A stretch of DNA of 30,728 nt. Source: Oscillospiraceae bacterium. Its GTDB lineage: Bacteria; Bacillota_A; Clostridia; Oscillospirales; Ruminococcaceae. The notes beneath the pieces are model-generated. The model searched no databases. It saw only the letters and a program-made list of their open reading frames with translations, and had not been told where the DNA came from. The translations under genes were made by a program, and so were the position numbers. Position 1 is the first letter of the stretch. Every line of letters starts with the position of its first letter. Below are positions 1 through 8,842 of the stretch, one piece after another. The stretch lies in NCBI GenBank assembly GCA_017523995.1, contig JAFWUX010000109.1, forward strand, positions 1 through 30,728. Direction: 5' to 3'.

Positions 1-55
1 CAAATTCTAACAATTTTATTTTATCAGAAAACAATATAAATGATTTAAATGTTTC

Positions 56-3000
56 TCAAATTACAAACTGTAATTTGTCACAAAATGTTAGAAAAAATTT
101 TGGAGAAGACGTTGTCGAAGTTGTAGTAGCCTTCTTCGTTGTAGAAGTTGTTGTGGTAGTGGTCTTCTTCGTTGTAGAAGTTGTGGTTGTAGTTGTGGTA
201 GTGGTGGTCGATGTGGTGGTAGTTGTAGTGGTGGTTGTGGTAGTAGTAGTGGTGGTGGTTGTAGTGGTGGTTGTAGTAGTTGTTGTTGTGGTGGTAGTAG
301 TTGTGGTGGTAGTTGTTGTAGTAGTAGTGGTCGGGGTTGTGGTGGTCTGTGTCACGTTGTAGACATTGACCATCGTGCCCTCGACATTGTAATAGCCTGC
401 GTTTTCATCGGCAGACTTCGCGGTCTTTGCCGTGGTATCAGCCTTGACAGTTGCAAGACCGTCCTTGCCGATGGTGAATACCAGCGAGCCCGCTGCTGCG
501 ATGTAATTCTTGGAAGTCGGAGCGCCGGATTCCTTGAGTTCATACTTGCCCTTGACAAGACCGCTGATTGTCAGCGCGCCCTTGCCGGAGGAAACAAATG
601 TCAGCGAAGCAGCATCGTCAGCACCCTTCGCGATAACCTTGTTGCCGTCCTTGACAACCACGCGGCTGTCGAGCTTGACCTTCGGATCCTTGGAAGTCAG
701 AACGAAGGTTGCGCCCTCGAGGTGGGTGATCGTGTTATCCGAATCATCCTTCTTGTTCAGCTGGAAGGCATAGCGCTTCTGCTCATCCTTGATGACCAGC
801 GTCTTGCCTGCGTCCTTGGTTTCGATGTGGGACTTTGCGAACTTCTCTGCTTCTGCGCGTTCCTCGGCGGTCATTTCTGCGACATCGCCGTCGGTCTTTG
901 CATCGTAGGAATCAACCTTGCCGTTCTTGACAACGAAGGTGAACTCTGTCACGGTGATGTCATATTCGACACCGTCCTTTTCCTTCGGCGGAGCAGTCTC
1001 TGTCAGACGGTAGGTGCCGTCGCTCAGAGAGGAGATATCGACCTTGCCGCCCTTGAAGGTCAGCTTCTTGCCGTTGATGTCCGCCTTTTCGAGCATGGTC
1101 ATCGAGGCAACCTCGCCGGCCTTTGCATTGACGCGGACTGTGTACTCTCTGCCGTCAGAGAGGCTGATGACATAAGTGCCGTCACAGAGACCTGCAATCA
1201 CGAGCTTGTCGCCGGTGATGCTGCCGCCGTACACATAATCGTTCTGGCGCGGTGCAGCTGCGTCATCGTTCAGGACATTTGCATTTCTCTGAATATCCTC
1301 AGCATTGCTGCCAACCTTAACGTGCTGGAAGGTGTTGCCGCGGATTTCAAAGGCCTCTGCATCTTTCGCATCAATGATGACGACCTTGTCATTGTTGTCA
1401 TTGCCGTCTTCATCGTGATCGACCTTTGCGGTGATGCCTTCTGCGCTCGTGCCGCTCTTGCTGACTGCAAGATTGCCGAGCTCAACAGGCTTGTTGTCAT
1501 CGCCGAGCTTTTCGAGGGTAAAGGTTGCATCCTCAAGGGAGTTGCCGCCCATATCCTCTTTGCTGATGGAAAGCGTGACCGATTCGTCGGTCAGGGTAAT
1601 GGTATCATAGTTGTTCTCGGTATCGTCCTTGCCGACGGTCTCGAGCTTGCCGGTTTTTGCATTGCGCTTGACGCTGAAGGTTCTTTCCGTCGGAAGGAAT
1701 CCGAGCGGAGTTTCTACTTCTTTAATAGTATAGTCGCCTTCCGGCAGTCCGGTGAAGACTACCGCGGAGCCGATGGATCTCCAGCGATATACTGCTGCGT
1801 CAGAAGACTCGTTCCGGATCAGGTTCTCATCATCCTGCAGCAGATAGTTCGTGCCGTTGTTTCTGCCGGAGCCGTCTGCAACGAAGAACTGGCTGTCGCG
1901 CGCCTTGACCTTCGAGAGGTCGATCGGATCGCCGTCAGCATTCTTGCCGCTCAGTTCAAGAACTGCGCCCGGAATCGGCATATCGTCCTTGTTGACCTTT
2001 CTGATGCCGACCGAGTAGATCGAGTCATAAACCGTCACGGTATAAGTCGAAGTCCCCTCTGCCTTGCTGATGCCGACCGGAGCCGGATTCGTGTTATTCG
2101 CATCCGCATATACGCCGGTGACGCCGGAATTGGAAATATTGATCTTTACCGGCTCAATCGGCTGATAGCGCTCCGGAGCGGAATCCTCCTCGAGGAGATA
2201 ATCGCCGTTCGGAAGATTGCTGAATTCGATATCGGTATCAACAACCGTCCAGCTGATAGACTTCTTGGTTGCTTCATCGAGGACAGGCTTGCCCTCAGCC
2301 TCGGATTTCTTTCCGTCAAGGTTTGAGGTTACCTTTTCCAGCGTACCCTCGTCCTTGTAGGTCAGCTTCAGCTTCGCACCGGTGATCTTCTCGCCGCTGC
2401 GGACTGTGGAATAGTTATCCTTGGTAACAGTGCCGAGCTTGTAGCCGTCAGATGCCTTTGTGAAGGCGATCTTGTTCTCGACAGCCTTTGCCTTGTTCGG
2501 CAGCTTGACGGTCACGGTTGTGCCGTTCTCGTCGATCTGGATTTTCGGATTGCCGACCCATGCCGGTGTGCCTGCGCACTGATATACCGCATCGCTGACT
2601 GCAAAAGAGCCGTCATTGTAATACTGATGAACCTCAGCCTTTGTCAGCGTGACCGGTTCTGCGTAGGTCAACATGAGCGTGCCCTTCGCAGCATCATACT
2701 CAGCGGTCAGGTCGCCTTCTGTAACGATATCGGTCGGGAACCTGCCGATGTTCGCATCAACCACTTCTCCATCTGCGTTCTTATAAGTAGTATAGACCGC
2801 ATCCGGACGCATTGTCGATTTTACGGTGACGCTCTTGACATTCTCGACCTTGTTGCTTTCCTCTGCAGAAAGCTGATTGCCTTCTTCATCGCAGAGGATG
2901 TAGAAGTTGGCAGCTGTCTTTTCAAAGACATCCGCTTTAATGGTGTTCGGTGCGCCGACCGTAACAGTCTGGTCAGCGTTGACGGTGAAGTACTGCTTGA

Positions 3001-5527
3001 CGTTCAGCAGGGTCTCCTCGTAGCCTGCCGGAACCGCGGTCTCTACTATATAGTATGTACCGGGCTGGAGCTCGAGCGGTTTCTCGCCGTCCATAACCAG
3101 GGTTGCGATGGTGGAAGTGGTGACCTCAGCAAGCGGTGCTGTGCCGTCCTTCTTCCAGAGCTGGAGTGTTGCATTCTCAACGTAGGCATTGGTGTCCTCG
3201 TCGATCTTGCCAAGCTGGATCTTGGCGTTGTCGCGCTTATCGCCGACAAAGAAGCTTCTGTCCGCAGCCTTGTTGATATCGAGCTGTGTCCAGCCGCTGT
3301 CCGGCTTGATGGTGATGTTCGTCTGCGGCATGCCCCATGCGCCGTTCGTTGTTGTATAAAGAACAGGCATGTTCGCCGGAGCTTCGCCCTTGCGAACCTC
3401 GGTCATGAAGTAGACCTTGCGGGAGCCGAAGCCGATTCCGATTCTTGCAGCCGCGATCAGGATATCGTTGGAAGAATTGAGATATCCCTTCGGAGCCTGC
3501 GTCTCGGTGATGCGGTAGATGTGACCGTAGTTATCGCCGTTCTTGGAAATGCTGCGGATAATATTGGTATCAAACGAGCACTGGAAGTTCTCGCTGTCCC
3601 ATGTAAATCCGGCGATGCTGCCCTGCGCAGCAGGACTTTCTCTGCGCTCGTAGGTGGTGGTTTCGCCTTCCTTTTTCTCGGTGTAGGTTTCGTCCACCAT
3701 GGTGAAGTCAGCGCCGGTCAGTGTCTGAGACTGATCTGCCGCATCGACTTTCGTCAGTGTGAATGCAGCCTTATCAGCGAACTCAAACTTTGTTTCGAGC
3801 AGATCGGAAAGATGGAGGTTTGCTGCTGCAACCTCGCCGTCTCTTGCGATGATGTAATTCTTCTCGCCGTTGTCAATGCTGACAGCCGTTGCGAAGAAGT
3901 GATCCTTTTCAGCCGCGGTGACATCCGTACGAGTGCCGTCCGCCTTGACTTCAAAGACCTTTGTCACAACAGGGCCTTCCTCGCCGTCCTCGACTTCAAC
4001 GGCATAGTTCTTGCCGCCGACATTGTAGGTGTTCTTTGCAACTGCCAGCGGAGAAATCGTCACTGCCGGTTCCTTTAGATCCGTAAAGTTTTCGTCTTTG
4101 TAGACGGTAACCGTCACGGTGCCGGTATACGGGGTGTTCGGCTGTTCGACATCGTAGCCGTTTTCCTTGCCGACCACTGCAGTTGCAGTGCCCTGATCGG
4201 ACTCCGCGACTTCGATGTAATACTTGTGCTCGGTGTCGAGCTGGAAACCTGCAGGCGGTGTGACTTCCTGAACCACATATCTGCCTGCATTGAACTTCAG
4301 CGCATTCGGGTTCTCACTGCCGGTTTTGACTCTGCGCGCCGGTGTCGAACCGACCGTGCCCTCATTGACCGGATAGAGACCGAGAATCGCGCCTGCAAGC
4401 GGATCGCCTTCGAAATCGCCGACATACTTATACAGGTCGATCGAATATGCGCAGCCCAGATCAAGCAGCGAGCGGTAGGAAAAGAAGTGCGCTTCCGCAT
4501 TGCCGCCGTTCGCGGATTTTGCAATGACGTTGCCCTCTGCGTTGCTGCCGGTCTGCTTGTAATGCGCGTTTGGTGCTACAACATGACCCGCAAGGTAGGT
4601 GCAATCAACATCGGTTGCATCCGGGAAGTTCCACACAAGGGAAATGCCCTGTGCAACATTCGTCTGCACATCATCGGCAGCGCCTTCAACATTTTGCATA
4701 TGCTGGAACGCGGTGGTCGAAATATTTTTACCGTTATACTCGATCATGATGCCGTCGGCTCCTCCCTCATCCGGGAAAGAACCAAACCGAAGCTTTGCAT
4801 CGCTGACACCGTCAAAAGTGAAAATCAGACCGCTGTCGCTCAGGTTCTGATAATTCGGCGCTTCTTCTGTTCCGTTCTTTTCATCCACAAACTCGATTTT
4901 CTTCAGAGAGTTGTAAACGTCAGCCGGAATGATGACCTCCGTGGAGCGTAGGTTCTTCAGATCGATCGTCAGCTTGCCGCCCTTCAGGTCATTCGTTGCG
5001 ACCGTCCACGCGCTGCTGCTGTTTTTCTTTTCCTCAGACCACTCATTGACCTTCCGGAACGCCTCCGCAAAGTCAATATAGTCGCCCTGAATCTGGAGAG
5101 AATCATTTTGCGTCATTCCCTCCTCGATTGTGTTGTAGTAAATGGTTCCGTCATCCTTGATTGAATCGTAGATTTCCGTATTTTTGTAGAATGTTGCATA
5201 GTCATACTGTGTTGACTTTGCAATATGCTTGAAATACGAATGCGTTACAGCGCCCTGACCGAAGCCTGCGCCGGGCAGCTCTGCGTTTCCGCCGACTGCA
5301 AGCGCGCCGACTGTATGGTTGCCGACCGTGAAGTCATCCTGAATGAAGTACTGATAGTCGCTCAGGATATTTTCAATGGTGTACTCCTTGCCGTACTTCG
5401 GTGCGGGCAGATCGTCAGCCCTGGCTGTCACTGTTTTCGGGATATCTGCAAACGGGACCAGATACGAGGCGAGCAATGCCACGGACGCAACGCCGGTGAA
5501 CGCGCGCAGCCTCTTCGTCTTTCTCAT
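56..5527 (-). CDS. Giant secreted adhesin with choice-of-anchor A region, multiple SpaA/Cna-B-like domains and poly-Thr tail
   Basis: 1823 residues. An N-terminal signal peptide (basic MRKTKRLR, then a hydrophobic stretch to about residue 37) shows export. Residues about 50-355 resemble the choice-of-anchor A region, with an early VGNHTVGALAVGG segment and a late GHVVAPNAHY...GNVIA segment. From about 360 to 1740 there are roughly seven prealbumin-like SpaA/Cna-B modules, recognisable by endings such as YVVQEVTPPAGF, YRITETQAPKGY, YYIVETAVPAGY, YLLEEDSAPERY and YTIKEVETPLGF; the E in these motifs is the usual isopeptide-forming residue. Such proteins are surface adhesins or pilin-like stalks. 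About 80 nearly pure Thr residues follow. No LPXTG, dockerin or transmembrane anchor is visible; the last 17 residues are read from AT-rich DNA and look foreign. The start follows GAGGAG closely. The anchor is probably missing through rearrangement or misassembly. Confidence 0.85.
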   Translation of the reverse strand: MRKTKRLRAFTGVASVALLASYLVPFADIPKTVTARADDLPAPKYGKEYTIENILSDYQYFIQDDFTVGNHTVGALAVGGNAELPGAGFGQGAVTHSYFKHIAKSTQYDYATFYKNTEIYDSIKDDGTIYYNTIEEGMTQNDSLQIQGDYIDFAEAFRKVNEWSEEKKNSSSAWTVATNDLKGGKLTIDLKNLRSTEVIIPADVYNSLKKIEFVDEKNGTEEAPNYQNLSDSGLIFTFDGVSDAKLRFGSFPDEGGADGIMIEYNGKNISTTAFQHMQNVEGAADDVQTNVAQGISLVWNFPDATDVDCTYLAGHVVAPNAHYKQTGSNAEGNVIAKSANGGNAEAHFFSYRSLLDLGCAYSIDLYKYVGDFEGDPLAGAILGLYPVNEGTVGSTPARRVKTGSENPNALKFNAGRYVVQEVTPPAGFQLDTEHKYYIEVAESDQGTATAVVGKENGYDVEQPNTPYTGTVTVTVYKDENFTDLKEPAVTISPLAVAKNTYNVGGKNYAVEVEDGEEGPVVTKVFEVKADGTRTDVTAAEKDHFFATAVSIDNGEKNYIIARDGEVAAANLHLSDLLETKFEFADKAAFTLTKVDAADQSQTLTGADFTMVDETYTEKKEGETTTYERRESPAAQGSIAGFTWDSENFQCSFDTNIIRSISKNGDNYGHIYRITETQAPKGYLNSSNDILIAAARIGIGFGSRKVYFMTEVRKGEAPANMPVLYTTTNGAWGMPQTNITIKPDSGWTQLDINKAADRSFFVGDKRDNAKIQLGKIDEDTNAYVENATLQLWKKDGTAPLAEVTTSTIATLVMDGEKPLELQPGTYYIVETAVPAGYEETLLNVKQYFTVNADQTVTVGAPNTIKADVFEKTAANFYILCDEEGNQLSAEESNKVENVKSVTVKSTMRPDAVYTTYKNADGEVVDANIGRFPTDIVTEGDLTAEYDAAKGTLMLTYAEPVTLTKAEVHQYYNDGSFAVSDAVYQCAGTPAWVGNPKIQIDENGTTVTVKLPNKAKAVENKIAFTKASDGYKLGTVTKDNYSTVRSGEKITGAKLKLTYKDEGTLEKVTSNLDGKKSEAEGKPVLDEATKKSISWTVVDTDIEFSNLPNGDYLLEEDSAPERYQPIEPVKINISNSGVTGVYADANNTNPAPVGISKAEGTSTYTVTVYDSIYSVGIRKVNKDDMPIPGAVLELSGKNADGDPIDLSKVKARDSQFFVADGSGRNNGTNYLLQDDENLIRNESSDAAVYRWRSIGSAVVFTGLPEGDYTIKEVETPLGFLPTERTFSVKRNAKTGKLETVGKDDTENNYDTITLTDESVTLSISKEDMGGNSLEDATFTLEKLGDDNKPVELGNLAVSKSGTSAEGITAKVDHDEDGNDNNDKVVIIDAKDAEAFEIRGNTFQHVKVGSNAEDIQRNANVLNDDAAAPRQNDYVYGGSITGDKLVIAGLCDGTYVISLSDGREYTVRVNAKAGEVASMTMLEKADINGKKLTFKGGKVDISSLSDGTYRLTETAPPKEKDGVEYDITVTEFTFVVKNGKVDSYDAKTDGDVAEMTAEERAEAEKFAKSHIETKDAGKTLVIKDEQKRYAFQLNKKDDSDNTITHLEGATFVLTSKDPKVKLDSRVVVKDGNKVIAKGADDAASLTFVSSGKGALTISGLVKGKYELKESGAPTSKNYIAAAGSLVFTIGKDGLATVKADTTAKTAKSADENAGYYNVEGTMVNVYNVTQTTTTPTTTTTTTTTTTTTTTTTTTTTTTTTTTTTTTTTTTTTTTTSTTTTTTTTTTSTTKKTTTTTTSTTKKATTTSTTSSPKFFLTFCDKLQFVI
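108..347. repeat. Poly-Thr coding low-complexity repeat (ACN codons on - strand)
   Basis: A tract of about 240 bp made almost only of GTN triplets on the plus strand, read as Thr codons with a few Ser, Lys and Ala on the minus strand. It forms the C-terminal linker of the giant adhesin. Third-position variation (GTT, GTA, GTG, GTC) shows it is selected as protein rather than being a simple microsatellite. Such tracts are prone to slippage and to misassembly. Confidence 0.9.
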
Positions 5528-5770
5528 TCACTCCTCATCCTTTCTGTTTTGGTTGTTGATTTCGCATCCGGCTTTCGCCGGTCTCTTTATAGGCCTGCAT
5601 GCCTTTGGCATACACCCTTCGGCAGCGGATGCTGTCCTCAGCTTCTGCGGCGCATCCGCCGAATCCCGCAAAAGCCAGCTTTCCAGAACCATTTCCCCTA
5701 AGTGAACCATACTTTCAGAGTGTGCTACGTAACGGGACGCACATACTCGCAATACAGTTTCATATGACAT
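5528..5770 (-). CDS. Possible 80-codon upstream ORF in the adhesin leader
   Basis: An open frame of 80 codons begins at an ATG just after AAAGGGGTAG and ends in TGA directly before the adhesin ATG (TGAATG junction), so its translation could couple to the adhesin. The predicted peptide is hydrophilic, has no recognisable domain or membrane segment, and overlaps three RNA hairpins, so it could equally be a chance reading through a structured leader. I do not recognise the protein. Confidence 0.3.
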   Translation of the reverse strand: MSYETVLRVCASRYVAHSESMVHLGEMVLESWLLRDSADAPQKLRTASAAEGCMPKACRPIKRPAKAGCEINNQNRKDEE

Positions 5771-5858
5771 CTACCCCTTTCCCTGTGACAGTTCAAATCA
5801 TCTCGGCATAATGCACAATTTAAAAGTAAATCCGCCTGATGATATGTTCTGTCTATTC
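5528..5858 (-). promoter_or_regulatory. Long structured 5' leader of the adhesin gene
   Basis: The promoter at 5865-5893 places the start of transcription near 5858, leaving about 330 nt before the adhesin ATG. On the transcript I see three consecutive hairpins close to the gene: a TTCGGC/GGATGC stem pairing with GCATCC/GCCGAA around 5625-5666, a GTATGCC-AAA-GGCATGC hairpin near 5597-5613, and CCGGC-GAAA-GCCGG near 5566-5580. I could not match them to a known riboswitch class. The leader may control translation or be a dispersed structured repeat. Confidence 0.45.
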
Positions 5859-5864
5859 TATTAT

Positions 5865-5893
5865 ATTATATTTCAATTTTACAGTGGTGTCAA
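5865..5893 (-). promoter_or_regulatory. Consensus sigma-A promoter for the adhesin
   Basis: Minus strand TTGACA (5893-5888), 17-nt spacer, TATAAT (5870-5865): both hexamers match the consensus exactly with ideal spacing. Expected start near 5858. Confidence 0.85.
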
Positions 5894-6192
5894 GTTTTTT
5901 TCGGTACTTTCTGTAAATATTCCAAATTTCTACAGATATTACAGCCAAAGCGGGCCGGTTTTGCGCGGATTGACGAAACCGGTCTATCGCATCACACAAA
6001 AAGTAAGTATCAGCACACAATTCATTATTTTCCCACTTTTAACAAAATAACAAGTTAACGGCACATAACCTGCTTGTATTGTTTGATTTGATGTATACAA
6101 AGTGTATAAAACATTATGACATCTTTATGATATTCCGTTGCATTTCGCACTCATTTTTCATATTTATTTGATTTATCCAGAACAACTGGATA
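5894..6192. other. AT-rich divergent intergenic region
   Basis: About 300 bp between the minus-strand adhesin promoter and the plus-strand GH operon control region. It holds short AT-rich repeats (for example two GTATA copies around 6092-6108 and two TTATGA copies around 6115-6130) and a short CCGGTTT/AAACCGG inverted pair around 5955-5982. I see no gene in it; it probably contains binding sites for regulators of the flanking genes. Confidence 0.5.
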
Positions 6193-6213
6193 TTGTGCAG
6201 ATATATTGCACAA
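6193..6213. promoter_or_regulatory. Inverted repeat, candidate operator for the GH operon
   Basis: TTGTGCA, 7 nt, TGCACAA: perfect 7-bp arms ending 19 bp upstream of the -35 box at 6233. Position and symmetry suit a dimeric transcription factor acting on the operon. No regulator gene is in the window, so the protein is unknown. Confidence 0.5.
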
Positions 6214-6232
6214 AAGCCTCCGCTTTTTCCGC

Positions 6233-6261
6233 TTGACTGCGCAATGATTATCGGTTATAAT
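6233..6261 (+). promoter_or_regulatory. Sigma-A promoter of the glycoside hydrolase operon
   Basis: TTGACT (6233-6238), 17-nt spacer, TATAAT (6256-6261). The expected start near 6268 excludes the upstream in-frame TTG at 6267 as a translation start and supports the ATG at 6318. Confidence 0.85.
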
Positions 6262-6317
6262 AAGAATTGAGCAGCGCAAACGCGCTGAAAATACGATACA
6301 GAAAGAAGGCGACCGCT

Positions 6318-8369
6318 ATGCAGGCACTGACCCCTTATCCGCACATGCTGCACGGCTGCGATTACAATCCCGAGCAATGGCTGAACCGTCCGGATATCCT
6401 CGCGCAGGATATCGAGCAGATGAAAGAGGCGAACATCAACTGCGTCTCAATCGGCATTTTCGCATGGGCAGCGCTCGAACCGCGGGAGGGCGACTATCAG
6501 CTCGACTGGCTGGCGAATATCATCAACAAGCTCTATGCAAACGGCATCTATACCGTGCTCGCGACGCCCTCGGGCGCAAAGCCTGCATGGATGGCGAAAA
6601 AATATCCGGAGATCCGCCGCGTCAATGCATCGCGCATCCGCGAGCTGCAGGGCAACCGGCACAACCACTGCTACACCTCTCCGGTCTATCGCGAAAAAAC
6701 GCGCAAAATCAATGAAAAGCTTGCCGAGCGCTTCGGGAATCATCCCGCGGTGATCCTCTGGCATGTCAGCAACGAAATTCAGGGCGAATGCCACTGTGAT
6801 CTCTGTCAGGCAGCATTCCGCGAATGGCTCAAGGCGCGCTACGGCTCACTGGACGCGCTCAATGAAGCATGGTGGACGGCATTCTGGTCGCACACCTTCT
6901 CCGACTGGGACGAGATCGAATCGCCGTCCCCGATCGGCGAGGAGCTGATTCACGGTCTCTCACTGGACTGGAAGCGCTTTGTCACCGCACAGACGCGCAG
7001 CTTCTTCGAGAATGAGATCGCGCCGATCAAAGCCGCAAACCCGAATATTCCCGTCACCGCGAATTTCATGGCGTTCTATGACGGCATCAATTACTGGGAG
7101 CTCGCAAAATCCCTCGATGTGATCTCATGGGACAGCTATCCCGCATGGCACAGCAAGGAGGACGGCGACGAAACCTATAACGCATTCTGGGCGGATGCCT
7201 ATTCCGATATGTGCCGCTCGATGCTGGGCAAACCCTTCCTGCTGATGGAAAACACACCCTCACAGGTCAACTGGCAGTCCGTCTGCCGGCCGAAAACATG
7301 GGGATTCCACCGCCTGACCGCGATTGCGAATCTCGCACACGGCGCGGACAGCATCCAGTATTTCCAGTGGCGGCAGAGCAGGGGATGCGCCGAAAAATTC
7401 CACGGCGCCGTGATGACGCATGCCAACCGCACGGATACGCGCGTCTTTCAGGAGGTGCGCGGCGTCGGCGCAATGCTGCAAAAGCTCGATGCACTCTGCG
7501 GTGCGAAAACCAACGCAAATATTGCGATTTTGTATGATATGGAAAGCCACTGGGCGGTCAACGCGGCTAAGGGTCCGCGCAACGGCGCCATCGGGGACAA
7601 TGACCTGATGCTCCGGATGTATCTGCCGTTCTGGAAGGCAGGCTATGCAGTCGATTTTGTCAATTCGGAGATGGATTTCTCCGGCTATCACCTGCTGCTT
7701 GTCCCGATGCTGTACCTGCTGCGCGCAGATGTGGCAAAGCGCATCTGCGACTTCACAAAGCAGGGCGGCACCGTCCTGCTGACCATGCACAGCGGCGTTG
7801 TAGATGAACATGACCTCTGCTATATGGGCGATACGCCCGCGGAGGGACTTGCAGAACTCGCCGGCATCCGGTTTCTCGAGATCGACCCGCTCTTTGATGC
7901 GCAGCACGAGACCATGCGGATCGTGAAAGCGCCGTTCCCGCTAGCGGAATCCTACCGGCTGGAGCGTCTCTGCGAGCGTGTTGCCGCGGAGGGCGCGGAG
8001 GTGCTCGCGGTCTATGAGCACGAGAATCCCTGCATGCCGGATGATCTGCCCTGCCTGACGCGCCACAGCTACGGCCGCGGCACGGCTTATTATCTCGGCG
8101 GCTTTGCGGAGGATCGCTTCTTCTCGGATTTCCTGATCTCGCTGGCAGAGCGGCTCGGCATCGCACCGGCGCTGGATACCACGCTACCGCACGGCGTTGT
8201 CGCCGCGGCAAGACAGGGCGCAGACGGCGTGATCTATCGCTTTGTGATGAACTGGACACGGGAGCAGAAATCGGTCAATCTGCCGCATCCGCTCAAGGAT
8301 TTCGAGACGGGCAAGGTTTATCAGAGCAAGCTCCCCCTCGCCCCCTACGGCGCAAAAATCCTGATATAA
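6318..8369 (+). CDS. GH42 beta-galactosidase
   Basis: 683 residues, usual length for GH42. The enzyme hydrolyses terminal beta-D-galactosides and is probably cytoplasmic, since no signal peptide is present. The N-terminal TIM barrel starts with HGCDYNPEQW; the general acid/base is likely E153 in HVSNE, and the nucleophile E311 in LLMENTPS. Cys118, Cys158, Cys160 and Cys163 match the zinc-binding cysteine cluster of many GH42 enzymes. The C-terminal half carries the trimerisation (GATase-like) and small beta domains typical of the family. The ATG at 6318 is chosen because AAGAAGG lies 8 nt upstream and the promoter lies just before. It is the first gene of an eight-gene operon with GH36 and GH74 enzymes, suggesting removal of galactose from plant oligosaccharides. 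Confidence 0.93.
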   Translation: MQALTPYPHMLHGCDYNPEQWLNRPDILAQDIEQMKEANINCVSIGIFAWAALEPREGDYQLDWLANIINKLYANGIYTVLATPSGAKPAWMAKKYPEIRRVNASRIRELQGNRHNHCYTSPVYREKTRKINEKLAERFGNHPAVILWHVSNEIQGECHCDLCQAAFREWLKARYGSLDALNEAWWTAFWSHTFSDWDEIESPSPIGEELIHGLSLDWKRFVTAQTRSFFENEIAPIKAANPNIPVTANFMAFYDGINYWELAKSLDVISWDSYPAWHSKEDGDETYNAFWADAYSDMCRSMLGKPFLLMENTPSQVNWQSVCRPKTWGFHRLTAIANLAHGADSIQYFQWRQSRGCAEKFHGAVMTHANRTDTRVFQEVRGVGAMLQKLDALCGAKTNANIAILYDMESHWAVNAAKGPRNGAIGDNDLMLRMYLPFWKAGYAVDFVNSEMDFSGYHLLLVPMLYLLRADVAKRICDFTKQGGTVLLTMHSGVVDEHDLCYMGDTPAEGLAELAGIRFLEIDPLFDAQHETMRIVKAPFPLAESYRLERLCERVAAEGAEVLAVYEHENPCMPDDLPCLTRHSYGRGTAYYLGGFAEDRFFSDFLISLAERLGIAPALDTTLPHGVVAAARQGADGVIYRFVMNWTREQKSVNLPHPLKDFETGKVYQSKLPLAPYGAKILI

Positions 8370-8404
8370 AAATCATTTGACACTGACACAAAGGAGAACG
8401 GAAC

Positions 8405-8821
8405 ATGAAAAAGAAACTGATTGCACTCACAGCGGCAGGGCTCCTGCTGACAGGCTGCGGAACCAAAGAACCGGAGACTTCGGTCGCATCCAAGGCATAT
8501 ATTCCGGCGGATGCCGTCATCCAGATGAACATGCAGGCAAGCGGCTATCAGGTCTCGCTCAATGACATGACCGCACAGACCGGCATCTCGATGCTCGCCG
8601 CAACGAACGGCAAGCAGCCGGAGGAGGGCTTCGAGGGTCTGTATGTCATCCGCGCAAACAACGAAGATACGCTGGAATCCTACCGGCAGACGCAGCAGAT
8701 CGACAAGCAGGTCGATCACTTCCGCTACATCGTCTACACAAACGATGCCGAATACGGCAATATCATGGTCTGCGGCACCGAGCAGGCACTCAAGGACGCA
8801 GGCATCACCGGCGGAAACTGA
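8405..8821 (+). CDS. Small lipoprotein of unknown function
   Basis: 138 residues. The N-terminus has a lysine-rich start, a short hydrophobic core and a canonical lipobox LTGC with Cys18, so the mature protein should be lipid-anchored outside the membrane. The rest (about 120 residues) has mixed alpha/beta character, with repeated references to Asn and Asp, and I do not recognise a family. AAAGGAG stands upstream of the ATG. It lies 35 bp after the GH42 gene and 21 bp before a second lipoprotein, clearly in the same operon. It may be a surface accessory of glycan use, but nothing in the sequence proves this. Confidence 0.8.
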   Translation: MKKKLIALTAAGLLLTGCGTKEPETSVASKAYIPADAVIQMNMQASGYQVSLNDMTAQTGISMLAATNGKQPEEGFEGLYVIRANNEDTLESYRQTQQIDKQVDHFRYIVYTNDAEYGNIMVCGTEQALKDAGITGGN

Positions 8822-8842
8822 CCGCATACGGAGGGACACACG

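Noticed and set aside
108..347. CRISPR or satellite array at the left edge
   Set aside because: Simple GTN triplets with protein-level constraint; no repeat-spacer pattern.
722..4078. Two long plus-strand open frames (534 and 483 codons) opposite the adhesin gene
   Set aside because: They mirror the codon bias of the minus-strand gene, are rich in Cys, Val and Ala without domains, and have no ribosome sites or promoters.
5528..5858. Known riboswitch in the adhesin leader
   Set aside because: Compared by eye with c-di-GMP, c-di-AMP, ZTP, THF and glutamine classes; the conserved cores are not present.
6267..6317. Upstream TTG start for GH42
   Set aside because: It lies at the expected transcription start of the promoter; the ATG at 6318 has a good ribosome site and fits the family N-terminus.
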